A stretch of 64,000 nt of DNA from Lasiosphaeria ovina. Lineage: Eukaryota; Ascomycota; Sordariomycetes; Sordariales; Lasiosphaeriaceae. Every line of letters starts with the position of its first letter. Within the stretch, counting starts at the first letter, position 1. Below, piece by piece: positions 42,598 to 55,188 of this stretch. The stretch is taken from positions 3,296,001-3,360,000 of the forward strand of contig JAULSN010000004.1 of the NCBI GenBank assembly GCA_033439765.1, given 5' to 3'. The position numbers and the translations under genes are program-made. Below the pieces are notes generated by a model, which was given only the letters and a program-made list of their open reading frames with translations, searched no databases and was not told the DNA's origin.

Positions 42598-45500
42598 GAC
42601 GTGCTGCTTCTTTCTTCGTCGTCGTCGTCGTCGTCGTCGTCGTTTTCGGTTTTCTCTTGCCGCGAGGAGTACTCGGTAGCGAGTAGTATCTCTCCAAGCC
42701 CAGCCTGGCCTGAATTGATGTCACGTCTCCGGTGCTGCTAGGGACCGGAGCAATGTTGACCGACACGCAACTTGGAAAACACCATTCGAAGTTCCCAAGA
42801 GCTTCTTGTTCAGAGTTGGAGAGGTAAAGAGAGGCAAGGGCAAAAAGAAAAGCAGCCACCCGGGCTGGGCATGGAGTACACTAGTATACGGGAGGATGGG
42901 TGGGCGCCGGTATGCAGTTGGTTCTGGCCCCCACCAGCGATTGGTGGGCGGGAGTCAGGCTGTTGTTCTGGTGTGGTGTACAGAAAAGGACAAGGTACTG
43001 TCGTACTGGTCGATATTGGTTGGTCGAGTGTCGACTGTACGTGTACATCCAATGTACAGACAATAAGCGCAACCAACGCGTTCAGGGGTGACCTTCGAAG
43101 CTAAGCAATAGAAGATGGGAGACGGAGACGTCCTCCGGGGAGCCCGGAAAACCGGAACGAAAAAAAGAAACAGAAGAAAGGAACAAGACACACTGATGGA
43201 CGGACAGAACAGAACAGAGCAGAGGAGGAGAGAAAAAAAGACGTGAAGCAGGAGATTGCACCTCGGAGTAGGCGGCGCACTCGATATAATATCCAGGCGC
43301 CGACCCGAACGCCCCTGTGTGCCCACCATGCCTGCCCTGCCTTTGCTGAGGTAAATTGTATTACACGGCTTGAGTGGAGGTTGAAGTCAGGTCGCTACTA
43401 CTGTGTAAGGTAAGGCACTGTACACTACAGCTCATAGCGGAGCCGTGTCCCGTCCCTTCCTTTCCAATCCAGGTTTCTCTCCACTCCCCACATGGAAGGA
43501 TGATGGAGAGAAACACACTTGGCCAGGACCAAGCGAGGCCAGCGGCTCCAGCAGCCACTGTCGGTCGACGCTGGGGGGTCGGGTGGGCAGGGCTGGTAGC
43601 ACGGGAGCAGGCATCTTTCACGCTGGCAGTCCTGGGTGCGTAGTCGTGCGTGCGTGGTTCTGGTTCTGGGTGGCCCGATGCCAGGTTTCTCTGTGCTCCC
43701 AGCGTCCCTGGGGGTGCTCCTTCCCGGGCTGGCGGACGGGCCATCACCACCTGTTTCCCTCTCGAGCACAGGCCGAGCCCTCCCCTTCGCGACTTTTGGC
43801 GTGCTGTGTATGCGCCGCCGGGCTGCTACCGCTTGCTTGGCCGCTCAAGAGGGGAATAGGGCGCCCCTCGAAGCGCGACTCTGGGGTGGCTGGCCGCCAG
43901 ACCCAATCACAGCGCGCGCGAGAGACGGGAAGGAACTGCACGACGAGGGCGAGGGCCAACAGGGGAGGTTGCATCGCTCGCGCCGGCCAATGGCGGAGCT
44001 TGACGGTTTCGTTTGTCGGGCGCTTAACGGGGGAATCAAGTGGCCTCGCCTTGGTCAGCGTGGGGCTCAGTCGCTCGAGATCGACGAGTGGGTAGCAAAT
44101 TGCGGCCCTGCCCAATCAGAGCAGACCCTAGCTAGCCTACCCTCAAGTCCCGCGAAATAGGGTTCACACCGTCTTCTCGACCTTGCAGTTGCCCGTCTTG
44201 GGGCCCAATCCACATCCACCTCCGCATTGCCATTGCCATTGCCCCCAAGCAATGCGGAGAAGCCTCAGCAGCGGGCAGCCCTCGGAAAATCAGCGAGCGT
44301 TGAATGCAGGATTTCAGCCTTCCTTTCCGACTTTCTGTGTAACCGTCTGCCATGTACGGACGGAAGATCCCCTGCTCACCATGATCGCCCTCCATCTTCC
44401 CGTTCACTGCTTGGCTTCTCTATACAAAGTATCCGTATTATACATACAATTTATGTGCCTTGAGCATACAGTATCTACACCAAGTACAGTACACTACCGA
44501 ATACAGCCAGACGGCCTGGAAGGAACTTACCGTAAAGTCGAGTGGGGGGCGGGTATTTCGTCTGTGCACTTCGTCGATCCCCTGCATTGGGGACAGTGTC
44601 AACCGAGAAAGGAAAGCAGTGACCTTGCACTGGCTGGTGCGCACTTACACACGCAAGACTGGCTCGGCTGGAGTTGGACTGGAGGCAACCAAGCCAGGCC
44701 ACCTTCGCTTCCCTCCAGTCACATCGATCTAAAGTACTTCAAAGAACCAACAGCATATCGCTAGCGCTCGGTTTCGCCCACGACCCCTGCACATGCCACC
44801 GCGAATGACGCCGTTTTTTTTTTCTCTCCTTCTCTTCCCGCGGCTGATGCATTTCGACATCTCGAGTCGGAACTAAGGCATCTATCCGCAGTGGCCAACG
44901 TTGGCTGCCAGCTGACCACACAACATGTGAGAGGGAGAGGGAAGAGAAAAAAAATGGTGCAAGTTGGAAGGGTCCATGAAATGGAAGCACTTACTTGTAG
45001 TAAATGGAGCTAGACGCCTTGTGTGCTGCTAGCGTGGCGCTTTTCCCTCACTGGCTGTCTTTCCGGTTGCTGCTCCCGGACGACGTGCAGCACCAAGTCA
45101 GCACGGACTCAGTTCAATATTTGATATCCGCGTATTCAAGATTGCGCCAGTTAAGTCCTCATGCTCTGCTTGTCAGACATGACGCCTGTCGTGGTGTGTC
45201 TGAGTGTTTGGTTGGACTTGTTCTCGTGGTTAATCCATCGGACAGACGATCTGAACGGAGGTAGATACCTTAGGTATGGAGTACGGAACACTCCGTGTCG
45301 GAATCCTTTACCATGTGCCACAACTTAAACTCGTCCCACCCTTCCGCAAATCCTCCTCTGGCAGGGACCTATTGCGTAGAGAGGGGGAAGGGAGGGGAGC
45401 GCCGGGAGCATGATCGGCACACGTTGGCCGCATCCAGGCCGGCCATCCCATCCTTGACCTACCCAAGGCCCAAGGCCCAAGGAGGTGTCTCTTCGACAGC

Positions 45501-46927
45501 TGACACAAGAAACCTACGGTGTGCGCTGTCTCTACCCTCCCCGAGGCTCCCCGTTGATATGAGCCTATGGCTGGGTATGCCACGTTGAACGATTGGTGCG
45601 TACTGTGTACTACAGTACAGGGGTTCGACACGCTCAACTCGGGCTTCTTGTTTTTTTGACCCTCCATCCCCACGGCTCTCGAACCAACAAGAAGGCTGGC
45701 CTGCCCAATCAAGCGAGGGGCTACACCAGCCGACGACATGTTCGGGACGTTGAGAAATCTCGACCTCGGTGGACATGCGCAGTTTCCGCCTGTGCAACGG
45801 TGCGTGTACGACTTCGGAGGCAAACATATTTTGACATGCTCTGCTCTGACTGGACGCATCGTGGAGCCCCTAGGCGTGGACATTGTCCTGGGCGGCGGAG
45901 ATGAGGGACATCTCGCCCGAGAACTCATGCTTTTGCTTCTGGGTGCGGCTGCGTACCCGTGTTTAACCATATGCGACGGGGGCACCGCTTCTCTGGGTTG
46001 AAGTTCATTGTCTGGGTGGTCATGGACACAGAAGCAGACTAGATCTTGTCTCGAGTCGATCAAATCGCAGCTACTTGGTCAAGTGTTGGTTCTCGAGCGA
46101 AGGGCGAGCAATCTTCATATTGCTGCTGTCGCCTGCGTGCTGCATGTGGCACACCGATGCGTGATTGGGTCGGGATTTGGTCTGATAGCACCCGCCACGC
46201 CAACCGAACTCCCAGGCAAAGAGTCAGTTCATTTGCATGAGTCTTTACGGTGTCACGAGCTGTCGTTCCCGTCCATACATACATGACTACTCCATACGGC
46301 ATAAGGCTGCTTGGTGACCGACAACAGCGCAATTTCGTGCTGCTGTTGGCTCTCCTTGTTGGCCGAGGGGAAGGTAACAAGCCAATCCCGCGACTCAAAG
46401 ACATACTTCACAGCTTGCAGGGACATTCCAGGGAATTTCTGACATCAGGTCTCTCGTAGGACAGACTTATATGCAGGCCAGTATGGCAAGCTCGAGTCCC
46501 AGGGAGCTCGTATATGCATTCGAACCTCTGGTCAGCAGCTGCCAATCGACTTGACCTGTTTGGGCGGGTCTTCTTCTGTTTGGTTGGTCCCAGCCACTTC
46601 CCTGCCTTTTGGGAAACATGTATAAATCTTGGCGAGTGGTAAGATTGGCAAGGGTATTTTGACAGAAACGCAACGACTGTCCACGGACAATGAATGGCCC
46701 ATGGGGGTTGCGAATGCACTTTGTGTACATCGCGAAAACAAGACACTTTGCTACCCGTCCTGGACCTACACCTAGGAATCTTTTAGAGCTCCGCGAGAGC
46801 TTGCACCAGTGAGCCATCCACCTATTTATCTAACGGGAGCCGCAACGTATCCTTTACCCCCTTTCTTGTTTCCCCCTATCGAGCACCAAGACTTGGCGAG
46901 ACGTCCACCCTCAAGTGTCTCACGTTC
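42598..46927. other. 4.3-kb region without supportable gene
   Basis: Open frames exist on both strands (for example 43445-44095 plus, 45308-46063 minus), but their composition is shadow-like, with no domain, no conserved-looking core and no matching splice pattern. Contains a (CGT)9 microsatellite at 42617-42643 and possibly 5' exons of the gene ending at 42597. It could be regulatory DNA or carry a non-coding RNA. Confidence 0.4.
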
Positions 46928-47680
46928 TCACCCCAATATCGACACCAGGCCAATGCCGAGGCCGAGCCCTGAACTGCCGCCGCCGGAAGAATGCCTGGCC
47001 AAGGACATGTCGTCCGTCTCCTGGCTGCTGTCGTCGTAGTAGCCCGAGCGGCGGAAGGTTGAGCAGAGCCCGCACTCGAACTCGGTCTGCCCAGCGGCAG
47101 TATCCGTCTCGTCACCGTCGTCGGCCGTCTTGGGCTTGGGATCCTCCAGCCTGAGGCCGAACTTGTGCTGCAGGCCGTGCTCAGAGACTACGCGGCAGAA
47201 CTCGCTCAGGAAGGTCGCGTAGCCGGACATGTCGGGCGCGCCGCCGCCATCAGCATCAGCGGCGGCATACTCGTAGGCCTGGAGACGCGCTTCGCTGTTG
47301 ACGAAGTAGTGGATCCCGCGGAGTTGCTGTCTCTGCAAGCTGCTTGTTGTGGTCGCTGTTGTGCTGCTCGCCGCTGCTATCGCGACCGGCTTCATGGTCA
47401 TTTTCTGGGCCGTTGTTCCGCCGCTGCTGCCGTCGCCGTCGCGGCCGGGGTGCGCATCGACCTTGTCAAGCACCATGACCTCGCCGTCGTGGGCGAGGTC
47501 GCCATGCTTGTGGATCACGTGGATGCAGAAGACGTCCTTGGTAATGCCGTGGTTGTATAGGAGCTCGCCCAGGTTGCGGAGATCATGCGAGTAGTCGTGG
47601 CGAACCTTGGAAGCGTCTTTGACGTGAGGCAGCGCGTTGTACGTGCTGGCGGACACGAACGTGTCGATCAGGGGCGCCAT
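46928..47680 (-). CDS. Conserved-looking hypothetical protein
   Basis: Single exon, 250 aa from the ATG at 47680 (MAPLIDTFVSASTYNALPHV). Codon use is GC-rich like other genes here. The N-terminal half appears globular (SHDLRNLGELLYNHGITKDVFCIHVIHKHGDL, then GEVMVLDKVDA). It is interrupted by a Thr/Ala/Ser low-complexity loop and continues as GIHYFVNSEARLQAYEY and FLSEFCRVVSEHGLQHKFGLRLED. Several His, a CGLC pair and an acidic tail are noted. No signal peptide or membrane helix. I recall similar single-exon ascomycete hypotheticals but no function. Confidence 0.75.
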   Translation of the reverse strand: MAPLIDTFVSASTYNALPHVKDASKVRHDYSHDLRNLGELLYNHGITKDVFCIHVIHKHGDLAHDGEVMVLDKVDAHPGRDGDGSSGGTTAQKMTMKPVAIAAASSTTATTTSSLQRQQLRGIHYFVNSEARLQAYEYAAADADGGGAPDMSGYATFLSEFCRVVSEHGLQHKFGLRLEDPKPKTADDGDETDTAAGQTEFECGLCSTFRRSGYYDDSSQETDDMSLARHSSGGGSSGLGLGIGLVSILG

Positions 47681-49071
47681 GGCTGGGACGGGGTCGATGT
47701 GTTTGCGTGGGTTGTTGCGCCGCCGGTTTTCTCGTGACGGCGATGGTGTTTTTAGGGCTCGACGGTATAACCCCCCCGCCTGGAACAGTATGGGCGGGTG
47801 ACGTTCAGTGTTTCATGGCTCTTGGAGGGGCTTCCAGTGAATCATGAGATGACTGACTGCTCCGGGCGATATGATAGGTGACAAAGCGGAGACGTTCCGG
47901 GCCTGGACCAGCGACCCGGCCAACAAAGAGAAAGGGGCGGCTGGCCCAGCGGAAACATGGAATCGAGCTGCCATTTAACACCGCTTACAATATCCGAGTT
48001 CCATGTTGGTGGCGTTTGCGTTCACGGCTGTCGCCACTCGAGGCTCGCGATTTTCAAGAGTGTCTGCAACCCGACAAACGGCGCCATTGAGGTCCCATTG
48101 TCACCAGATGTCCACCGCCTCTCATCTAAACCTACTGCTGCTTCTGGGGTCGCTATAGCTTTCCACCACATATCCGTATCTCACATTGGTGGCGCCTGGC
48201 TCCTTCCCTACCTAGGTTCCTAGCCTTCTTGATCCTTAAGACACTTTCTTCAATAGGCATGACAAACAGGACCATTGCTCCTCCAGCTTCCACTCGGCCC
48301 GTAATTACGACAACCCGCACCAGAAACAAAATAAAAGTAGTTGTCTTTGTGAATCTATTGTCTGTGCTGGTCTCTGCCCTCATGCCTACTCATCGGCCAA
48401 TCAGCTCCTGCCGTCTTGTTTACCGAACCCCTATATGGAGGGTCTGGACGATACTCCAGACGCCACAGGGATGGGAAGAGAGAGGGCTCAAGCGCTGGGC
48501 TACCAACGCACATTTAAATCATTACACAAAACACAAGAACCTGGGCAGCAATTGCCCGCATATGCAGGCACTCAAACGGCTCTACAGGCGCCGAGATGGT
48601 AGATGGCATGGCAGCTGCGGGCTGGCGTGGGAGGGTCTTTTTGCTGTTCCTGGTGGATTTATCTGTTTTTGAGATGGCTGATGATGTTCTTGTTTGTATG
48701 GCAACCACAGCAAGTCAACACAGACAGACACCTATTCGCTCGCACTCAGCGGCAGAACTTGTAGTGTCACACCGCACGCAGAATATGGCTTCTAGTATTC
48801 GCATGCTGATTGGTATCTTCTCACTAATGAACGAGAGAGCAGAGGCGCAGCCTTCTGCTCCTGTGTGATCTACGCTACTAGTTAGTTAGGTAATAGGCAA
48901 GGTAATGAGCCCAGGTTATGTGTCTTTGCTATCTGACAGTCTGACTGCGTGCCTGGGAGAGGAAATCATTCATAGCCATGGGGGGAGAAGCGCCAGTGCT
49001 TGTTTGGGGGCGCCGGAAACCAACAAGAATGTCTGTCCCTGTCTCAGCAATCACAATGCTAATTAGGCAAA
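47681..49071. other. Intergenic
   Basis: Promoter of the hypothetical gene at its left edge and the 3' flank of the gene ending at 49072 at its right. No gene supported. Confidence 0.5.
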
Positions 49072-49933
49072 TTATCGAATGAATTCCAAGCGCTTCATTG
49101 TGGCGCTCAGCCCGGGCACCATGTCCTGCTCCTTTCCGACGAGGTACTCGAGCACGTCCTGCTGGGTGAAGTGTCCGTCCTTCACTAGCGCTGCTAGATA
49201 GTCCAGCGGCGTGGCACCGGGCTGCTTCTTGGGCCGCGCCGCCTTGCCGGGCTTGACTGGCTCGTTGGTGATGTACCGGTCCACGTCGGCCTGGGTCAGC
49301 TTTCCGGCGCTGACGACGAGTCTCAGGTAGTCCAGCGGCGGGACGGCTGGTAAGGATGCGGTGGTGGTGTTGCTGGCTTTCGGCCCCCCGACGACGGCGG
49401 CGGTCGGTTTGGTGTGCGGCCGGACCCCGTCATGCGTCAGCAGCTCTAAGGACACCACCGTGGCCTTGTCAGCGATGATTGCCTGCAAGTGCCGCGCCCA
49501 GCCATCGGGGGAGTCGATTGTAGCGTGAATCCGCCGCCCGTCTAAGCGATCGTGCGAACACGCCACCTTGTACTTGCCGTGGAGGGGGGTGGACTCGGTG
49601 AAATAGGGTTTCCAGAAGTTGAATTCGGGGTACTTCATCCTCAGCTTGAACGCTCCATAGATTGACATCTGATATGGTGAGGTGGATGTAAGTCAGTCAA
49701 GCGGTTAGGTGACAGTAATAACAATGTTTGAGCACAGAAAGGGGCAGGCTCACCTCCCAGCTAGTGCTCGTGTCCATGGCCAAGCAAACCACGGCCGTGT
49801 CAGATTCACCCTCGGGATTCATCCATGTAAGATTGAACGTGCCTGTTCGCGTTGCGCTCTCGGAGCGACTTGTCTGACCGCCGCCACTAGGAGGGTGGTC
49901 ACTGTGCTGAATCGGCGCTATGGGGGTGGGCAT
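49072..49933 (-). CDS. Hypothetical protein with two short helical repeats
   Basis: Two exons, 49754-49933 and 49072-49668, 258 aa. The 85-nt intron (GTGAGC donor, TTGACTGAC branch area, CAG acceptor) joins TSTSWE to MSIYGAFK. The N-terminal half looks like a beta-rich globular domain (TFNLTWMNPEGESDTAVVCLA, LHGKYKVACSHDRLDGRRIHATID). The C-terminal half holds two copies of a PLDYL(x)3-4V..G.(L/F)TQ.DV..Y(I/L) motif, at about residues 167-190 and 208-232, separated by a basic Pro/Lys linker. No family is recognised. An alternative single-exon model could start at the ATG at 49668. Confidence 0.65.
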
Positions 49934-52083
49934 GGCTGGGATTTTTCTGTTTATCTGTCTCAAGAGTTTTAATCGACGGCGGCGACGTACAGCTGACTCT
50001 ATTACGGGACGGGCCTGTAACCGAGTATAGCAGTGCTGTTTGATTTATTTGCCTGGTTGGTCCAGAGTAGACGGAAGGGGGAATGAGACCGCAAGCTGAG
50101 TACTGATTACCAGGATTGATTAACCAGAACGCTGCCGAGCTCTCCCTCTACCTTCCCAAGTACTTATGGCCGGCAACATCGCGCAGCCTGGATTGCAGTC
50201 CTCCCTTGGCCAGGCCTCTGAACAAGACTGATTATTCCGACGGGGAGATTTGATGATCCCACAAACGAGTGAGGTGCCCAAGGTTGTTTCCTCAAATCCA
50301 TCATCTGAAACATGATAAAGGCATCATGGCCTGGTCGATAACTCAAGGGCCGGCCAGCCGGTAGGGTAGCTTTTGATTCAAAAGTGGACACATAATCCAT
50401 TCAATCGACAAACACGACCGGGCGAGGGCTGAACTTCACTTTATTTGCTCTGGCTGTTAACGTCCGACGGGAAGATGCAGGAGTCAAACCAACAGCAGAC
50501 CCCAGACTAGGTAATTATAGTCTGGAACTAGATCTAATATTAATTGATGCAAAGCGGGTCTTGTTTCGGCCTTTCTCAAACCCATGTTGTTTACCGACGG
50601 TGACTTGACTGACCCTAGCAGCTGAGTCCTGGTGCCCGGATCCCGGTGTGGCACGGACGATTATTTGTCTGTGGGGAGACGTTGAGGAACGGATGAAAAA
50701 TGATGGGATGGTGGCATCGGAGGATCAAGCCAAGCGTAAAGCTAAGCCAACGAAGGAGCCGGGCCAAGTTAGGGCTGACTAGCTTGTATCAAAGGTGGAT
50801 TTTTATGAAACTTCACGAGGCGCAGACGTTTCGTCAGCGCCTTGCTTGCCTTCCAAAGTTCCAAGAAGGGGCTGGCTTGACCAACGAAAAGGGGGTCTGC
50901 CTCGGCTCCCGCTTCCGACAGACATCAACTGCCGTGGCGAGCGACATGGGACGAGGATAGAAGTGGAAAGGAGATTGAGACGCCGTCGGATTAGAAAGAG
51001 AGAGGAGGAAACAGAGGCGAGCCTGGAAGTGAGAGTGCCAGCCATGGCGAATATCCCTTCGAAGATCTTGACGAATAGGTGCCTACGCAACCATCTTCCT
51101 TCTTGTCTCAACGACTCTTGTCCCACCACGGAGCATCACCTGCTAAACCCCTATCATTCTTCTCTCCAGCCACCAGAAAAAAACCTGCTGCCGGCGGGTT
51201 TTGACACGGCGTGTCTGACGGCCACGGATCGGGGTACGGGGGAGGCGGCATGGCGATGGCGACACGCGCTGCTGACGGCCTATCCACTCGGAAATCATAT
51301 GGGCAAACATGTGAACGGAAGCGGGAAGAGGCATGGTTGCACGGTAGAGCTGACTGGCAGCTGTGAGTTTGCTTTCACACCCGTGAACCAACCGAGCCAC
51401 ATGGGGGGCGAGTGGGACATACCATGCTGCCGGCCGCTCGAGGTTGGCGCAACATTTTCCTTGGCTCTCGCCTGTGTAACCAAAACAACCGTGTCTCCAA
51501 AGAGGAGAGGGTGACCGTAGGGGAGAGTGTTTTGAGGCTGTTGCTTTGCAACTGAAGCCATTGGGAGAGACGAGTCTGGGCAAAGTCTGAATGGATCGCC
51601 TCCCTCCGTTCAGACGACTACGTGCAAACCGCGCCCTCAGACAAAAGGTACCTGGTAGACGAAGCTGCTCGCTGCCATGTCCAGCAATATAATATTGCTA
51701 CCGCACGTTGACCGTTGACGACGGAGGCACGTGGAAAGGGCCGAGTTCGGGAACGCCATGGCACGAACAAGGCTTGTGGCCGTCTGTGTCTCCCTCGCTC
51801 AAAGCAAGCCAGTTCATCAGTCTCGTTTGTTCGGTCTTCCCACTATGCCCCTAATCGACGTCTGCACGACTCAAAATGGGCGCTCTTCTTGGAAGGGCCT
51901 GGAGTATAAAGGAACCATATGGCCCTCACGTTGGACTATCCATGGTAAGAGAGACAGACACGATCCAGCCTGGCCATTCCGAAGCAGACGATCCCAATCG
52001 GTTCAGCCACCAACAGCCACCTGCAACTACCTTTCTTGACCCTCTCAAGAGCTCCAGCCTGCTACCATCGTCACTGCACCACC
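49934..52083. other. Intergenic with TATA-type promoter at right end
   Basis: Open frames (notably 50795-51514 plus) are Arg/Ser-rich with no recognisable domain and I do not accept them. The last 180 bp is the promoter of the secreted protein gene. Confidence 0.5.
51905..51910 (+). promoter_or_regulatory. TATA box of secreted protein gene
   Basis: TATAAA lies 174 bp upstream of the ATG at 52084, followed by CT/CA-rich sequence typical of a fungal 5' UTR. A strict TATA box suggests a regulated rather than constitutive gene. Confidence 0.5.
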
Positions 52084-53076
52084 ATGAAGCCCTCCTGTTT
52101 TCTCACGGCCGCGCCATGGTGGCTGCTCGTTCTGCCGGGACTCGGCTTCCCGCACCTTGGCCCTCCTGACAACTTTTGGGCCGCGGCCTTAGCCGTGGGA
52201 GAGAGGCACCACCAGCCACAACAGACTATCAGCAGAACCCATGGGAACCACGGCAGGTCCGGGGTGGACACGACGGCACAAGCGGCGACTCGTGAGGCCG
52301 ACTTCCATCATGATGCCGGGGATGCGAAGTGGAGTTGCTTTTTAGCATCCCGCCACGGGGCGGCCGTCGATGCTGGCAGTTTAGAGGATGGCCTTGACTC
52401 TGGCGAAGCCCGCGTTTGCGACACGACCAAGGGCCGGTGGTCTCAGGCATGGCAAATGACTTCACAGACGACGTGGCAGGTTCTCAACTTGACTCGAGGT
52501 GAGTATATGCCCTGAATAGTGGACCCCAACGACTTGAAACACAAAAGCTGACTGGAGATTTGTGATACTAGCGTTCGAAACAACGTCGAAAGCCCTGTCC
52601 CTCAACTTCACTCTCCTCCAAGACAGCGACGGGGCTTCGCAGCGCTGTCTGATGTCGATTCCAAACACGGGCCCCAAGGAGAGTTGGTACCATGCTTGGT
52701 GCAAGGGCAGCGACAATGCCGGCGTTGGCAGCAACAGCGTGAAAAGCACTGGCAGCAACAGAATCACCAGTAGCAATAACGAATACACCGGCAGTAACAG
52801 CAACGGCAAAGGTGTCAATGGTGTCATTGGGGACGGTGTCTTCACCATCTCGTGGGGCTACGTCAACGGTTCCGCAGACGGCGCAGTTATGACGGTGTGC
52901 AAGTGAGTTGAGCCCCCCCCTCCCCCCCCCTAAAAGGACACAATAACTCCTGCTAACCCCGACACCCCAGTCCTGCTACGGGGACAGACGCGTGGTTCGG
53001 CTTCGACCATGTCAACACCCAGCAGAACTTTCCCAGCTCACCCAAGGAGACAGTGTACGACACGGGCTGCAGCTGA
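52084..53076 (+). CDS. Secreted cysteine-containing protein, unknown function
   Basis: Three exons: 52084-52498, 52572-52902 and 52971-53076, 283 aa. Introns of 73 and 68 nt have GTGAGT donors, CTGAC/CTAAC branch sites and TAG/CAG acceptors. A signal peptide is likely (MKPSCFLTAAPWWLLVLPGLGF). The mature chain has six Cys after the signal (WSCFL, RVCD, QRCLMS, HAWCKG, TVCN, TGCS), which could form three disulfides. An Asn/Ser/Gly-rich linker near residues 190-220 separates beta-rich segments (LSLNFTLLQDSDG, GVFTISWGYVNGS). No transmembrane helix or GPI signal. No known enzyme motif. A secreted effector or cell-wall protein is possible but not shown. Confidence 0.8.
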
Positions 53077-54767
53077 AGGATAAGCAGCATATTCAATGGT
53101 GGGGGAGTGAATTGGGGGCCGCTTCACAAGAGCGAGGAAAAAAGGCAGAGAGGAGACGAAAAATGAAAAGGGGGAAAAGGGAATATGCCACGATGAAAGT
53201 AATAGAGATCGGGGTAGATTGGAAAAACTAAAGAGATAGGGCCTCTGGGTAGAGATCCCTCCTTAATGCCTTGACATTCGTAATTATCAGGGCTGTAGCC
53301 AACCTGGAAGATAAGACTTGAGCGCTGCTGGGCTACAGCGTTGGAGTAAGAAGAAGAAGCCTTTCTTTGCCTTGCCATGGCGCGGCAGCCTCGGGAGGGA
53401 GCTCCCGTCGAGGCCCGGGCAACCCAACGGCTAGCTATTTGGGTCTGGTCTAGGGGGGGGAAGAAGCGGCTTTGCCCACACCCTGGAAGATTGATGCATC
53501 AACTCACAAATGCAGAAAGGTGCCCGCATGCAATTGGGGGGCACCCACCGCACGCCCCCAAAATGGTGTCTCGTCGGTGAGGTGAGGGTGCCGGGTTCCT
53601 AAAATAAGAATTGACCACCCAAGTAAGGTAAGGTAGGTACATACGGAATATCCGTGGAATCAGTGCATTGCAATTGCGTGCGCTGCGTGCCATGGACCCC
53701 AATACGACAGACAAGCAGAATGTGTTGCACAAGAACACTCGAGATTGCCGCCATTGCAACTCTACGGCCCGAACCAGATTGGAGACGGAGTGAATATGAA
53801 AAAGTCGGTGTTATGCAGACCAGAGGTTGTTGATGGGGAATCTGGGGCAGACTTCAAGTTGCCCGGAAGTCAGGGCAGAGTTGTCGTGCAGTTGCAGGCA
53901 ACTTGCCCAAGGCAGAAGCAAGCTCTCGAAAGGAAAGTGCCAGGGCACAGGTCCCGGGCCAGTTGAGGTGGCTGCTAAATAGACCCAATTCCCCAACCTG
54001 GGCGCAGCACCTTCATCACATTGAGGAGCTTAACTGATCGGCCCCTTTCGCGGCTTCCACACTCCTCCGCATCACACCAAGATGGCGGTTGTATTACCCC
54101 AGGTTGCCAAAGTATTGCTTCAGCAACAGTAAGGTCGGGGGGCAAAAAGGCATGGCAATTGGAGTCCTAACGTGCAAAACGACTCCATAATTGGTGTATA
54201 TATACACTAGTTGTTGATATTGTGTGACGCTGGCTGCTAGTGGGCTTTCTATACTATGTATCAGCGGAACTTGTTCGTGCTGGCGAGTGAGCTTAGATTG
54301 GGCCGTGTGATATATTCGACCTGTTAACTTCAATCACAGTGCAACAGCCGTTTTCCGCAAATCACCAAAGCGCAATCAGCGAAAAAGGAACAGGCGAGCG
54401 GGCCAATGAGAGATGGCAGACTTGGCTCATGCACGTGCTTTGGCAGAAGTACCCAGTCAGTGCGTTTTCCGCCAACGGGAACATGAGGTGATCGTCGGCC
54501 ACCCCCAGTTCTGGTTGGGCTGGCACGGTCCTTCATGCAGCTCTCGAGATCCTGCCCTGTCTGCCCCTCCCCCTCTGCTCTTTCTACCCGCTCTGCCGCT
54601 GCCGGTGCCCCCTGTGCCCCCGCCATCTCCCCCCCAAAGGAGGGTTGGGTTGGTTGTGAACCCCCTTTCTCCCTGCGCGAGAGAGTTAAAAATAGGTTCG
54701 ACCGTCAGTTTAGTGCATCCAGCTTTCATGCTCGCCCATTCCCATTCCCAGAGAGCCAAACCCCAGA

Positions 54768-54798
<31 letters not shown>

Positions 54799-55188
54799 AC
54801 GGCGGAGGCCATTTCCTCGACCAACACCACGCAGAATCAGCCTCCTCATGCGCATCTTGCATCTGCATCTGTATCCCACATGTCTTAGTCTCTAATTCTG
54901 GAACAGTAATCGGAAACAAAACCGCCACCAACCCAATTGCCGACATCAAAGCCTCAATCCATCCATGTTGAAACATGCGTGATCGTTAGTCTGGTATATG
55001 AACCTCGTTCACGCCCTTTCTCGTCAAAGTCCAGACGGACGCACGATTGCTCAAGCACCGAGCCGCCATTGGTAGCCTCACCCCGATTAAGGGCAGCAGC
55101 GCACACTGGTAGCGGCACTAGACGACGACGAGAACAACAAGACAAGTCCGCAGCAGGCTGAAAAGCACATCACATTCCCACGGCCACC
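53077..55188. other. Intergenic
   Basis: No gene supported. Contains (CAG)9 at 54770-54796. The last 200 bp is presumably the promoter of the amidase gene. Confidence 0.5.
54770..54796. repeat. (CAG)9 microsatellite
   Basis: Nine perfect CAG units in the spacer about 390 bp upstream of the amidase start codon. Confidence 0.95.

Noticed and set aside
45308..46063. 251-residue minus-strand frame and an 87-residue plus-strand frame within it
   Set aside because: Both strands are open; composition is shadow-like and neither shows a recognisable fold or motif.
50795..51514. 239-residue plus-strand frame
   Set aside because: Arg/Cys/His-rich without domain; no supporting splice sites or signal sequence.
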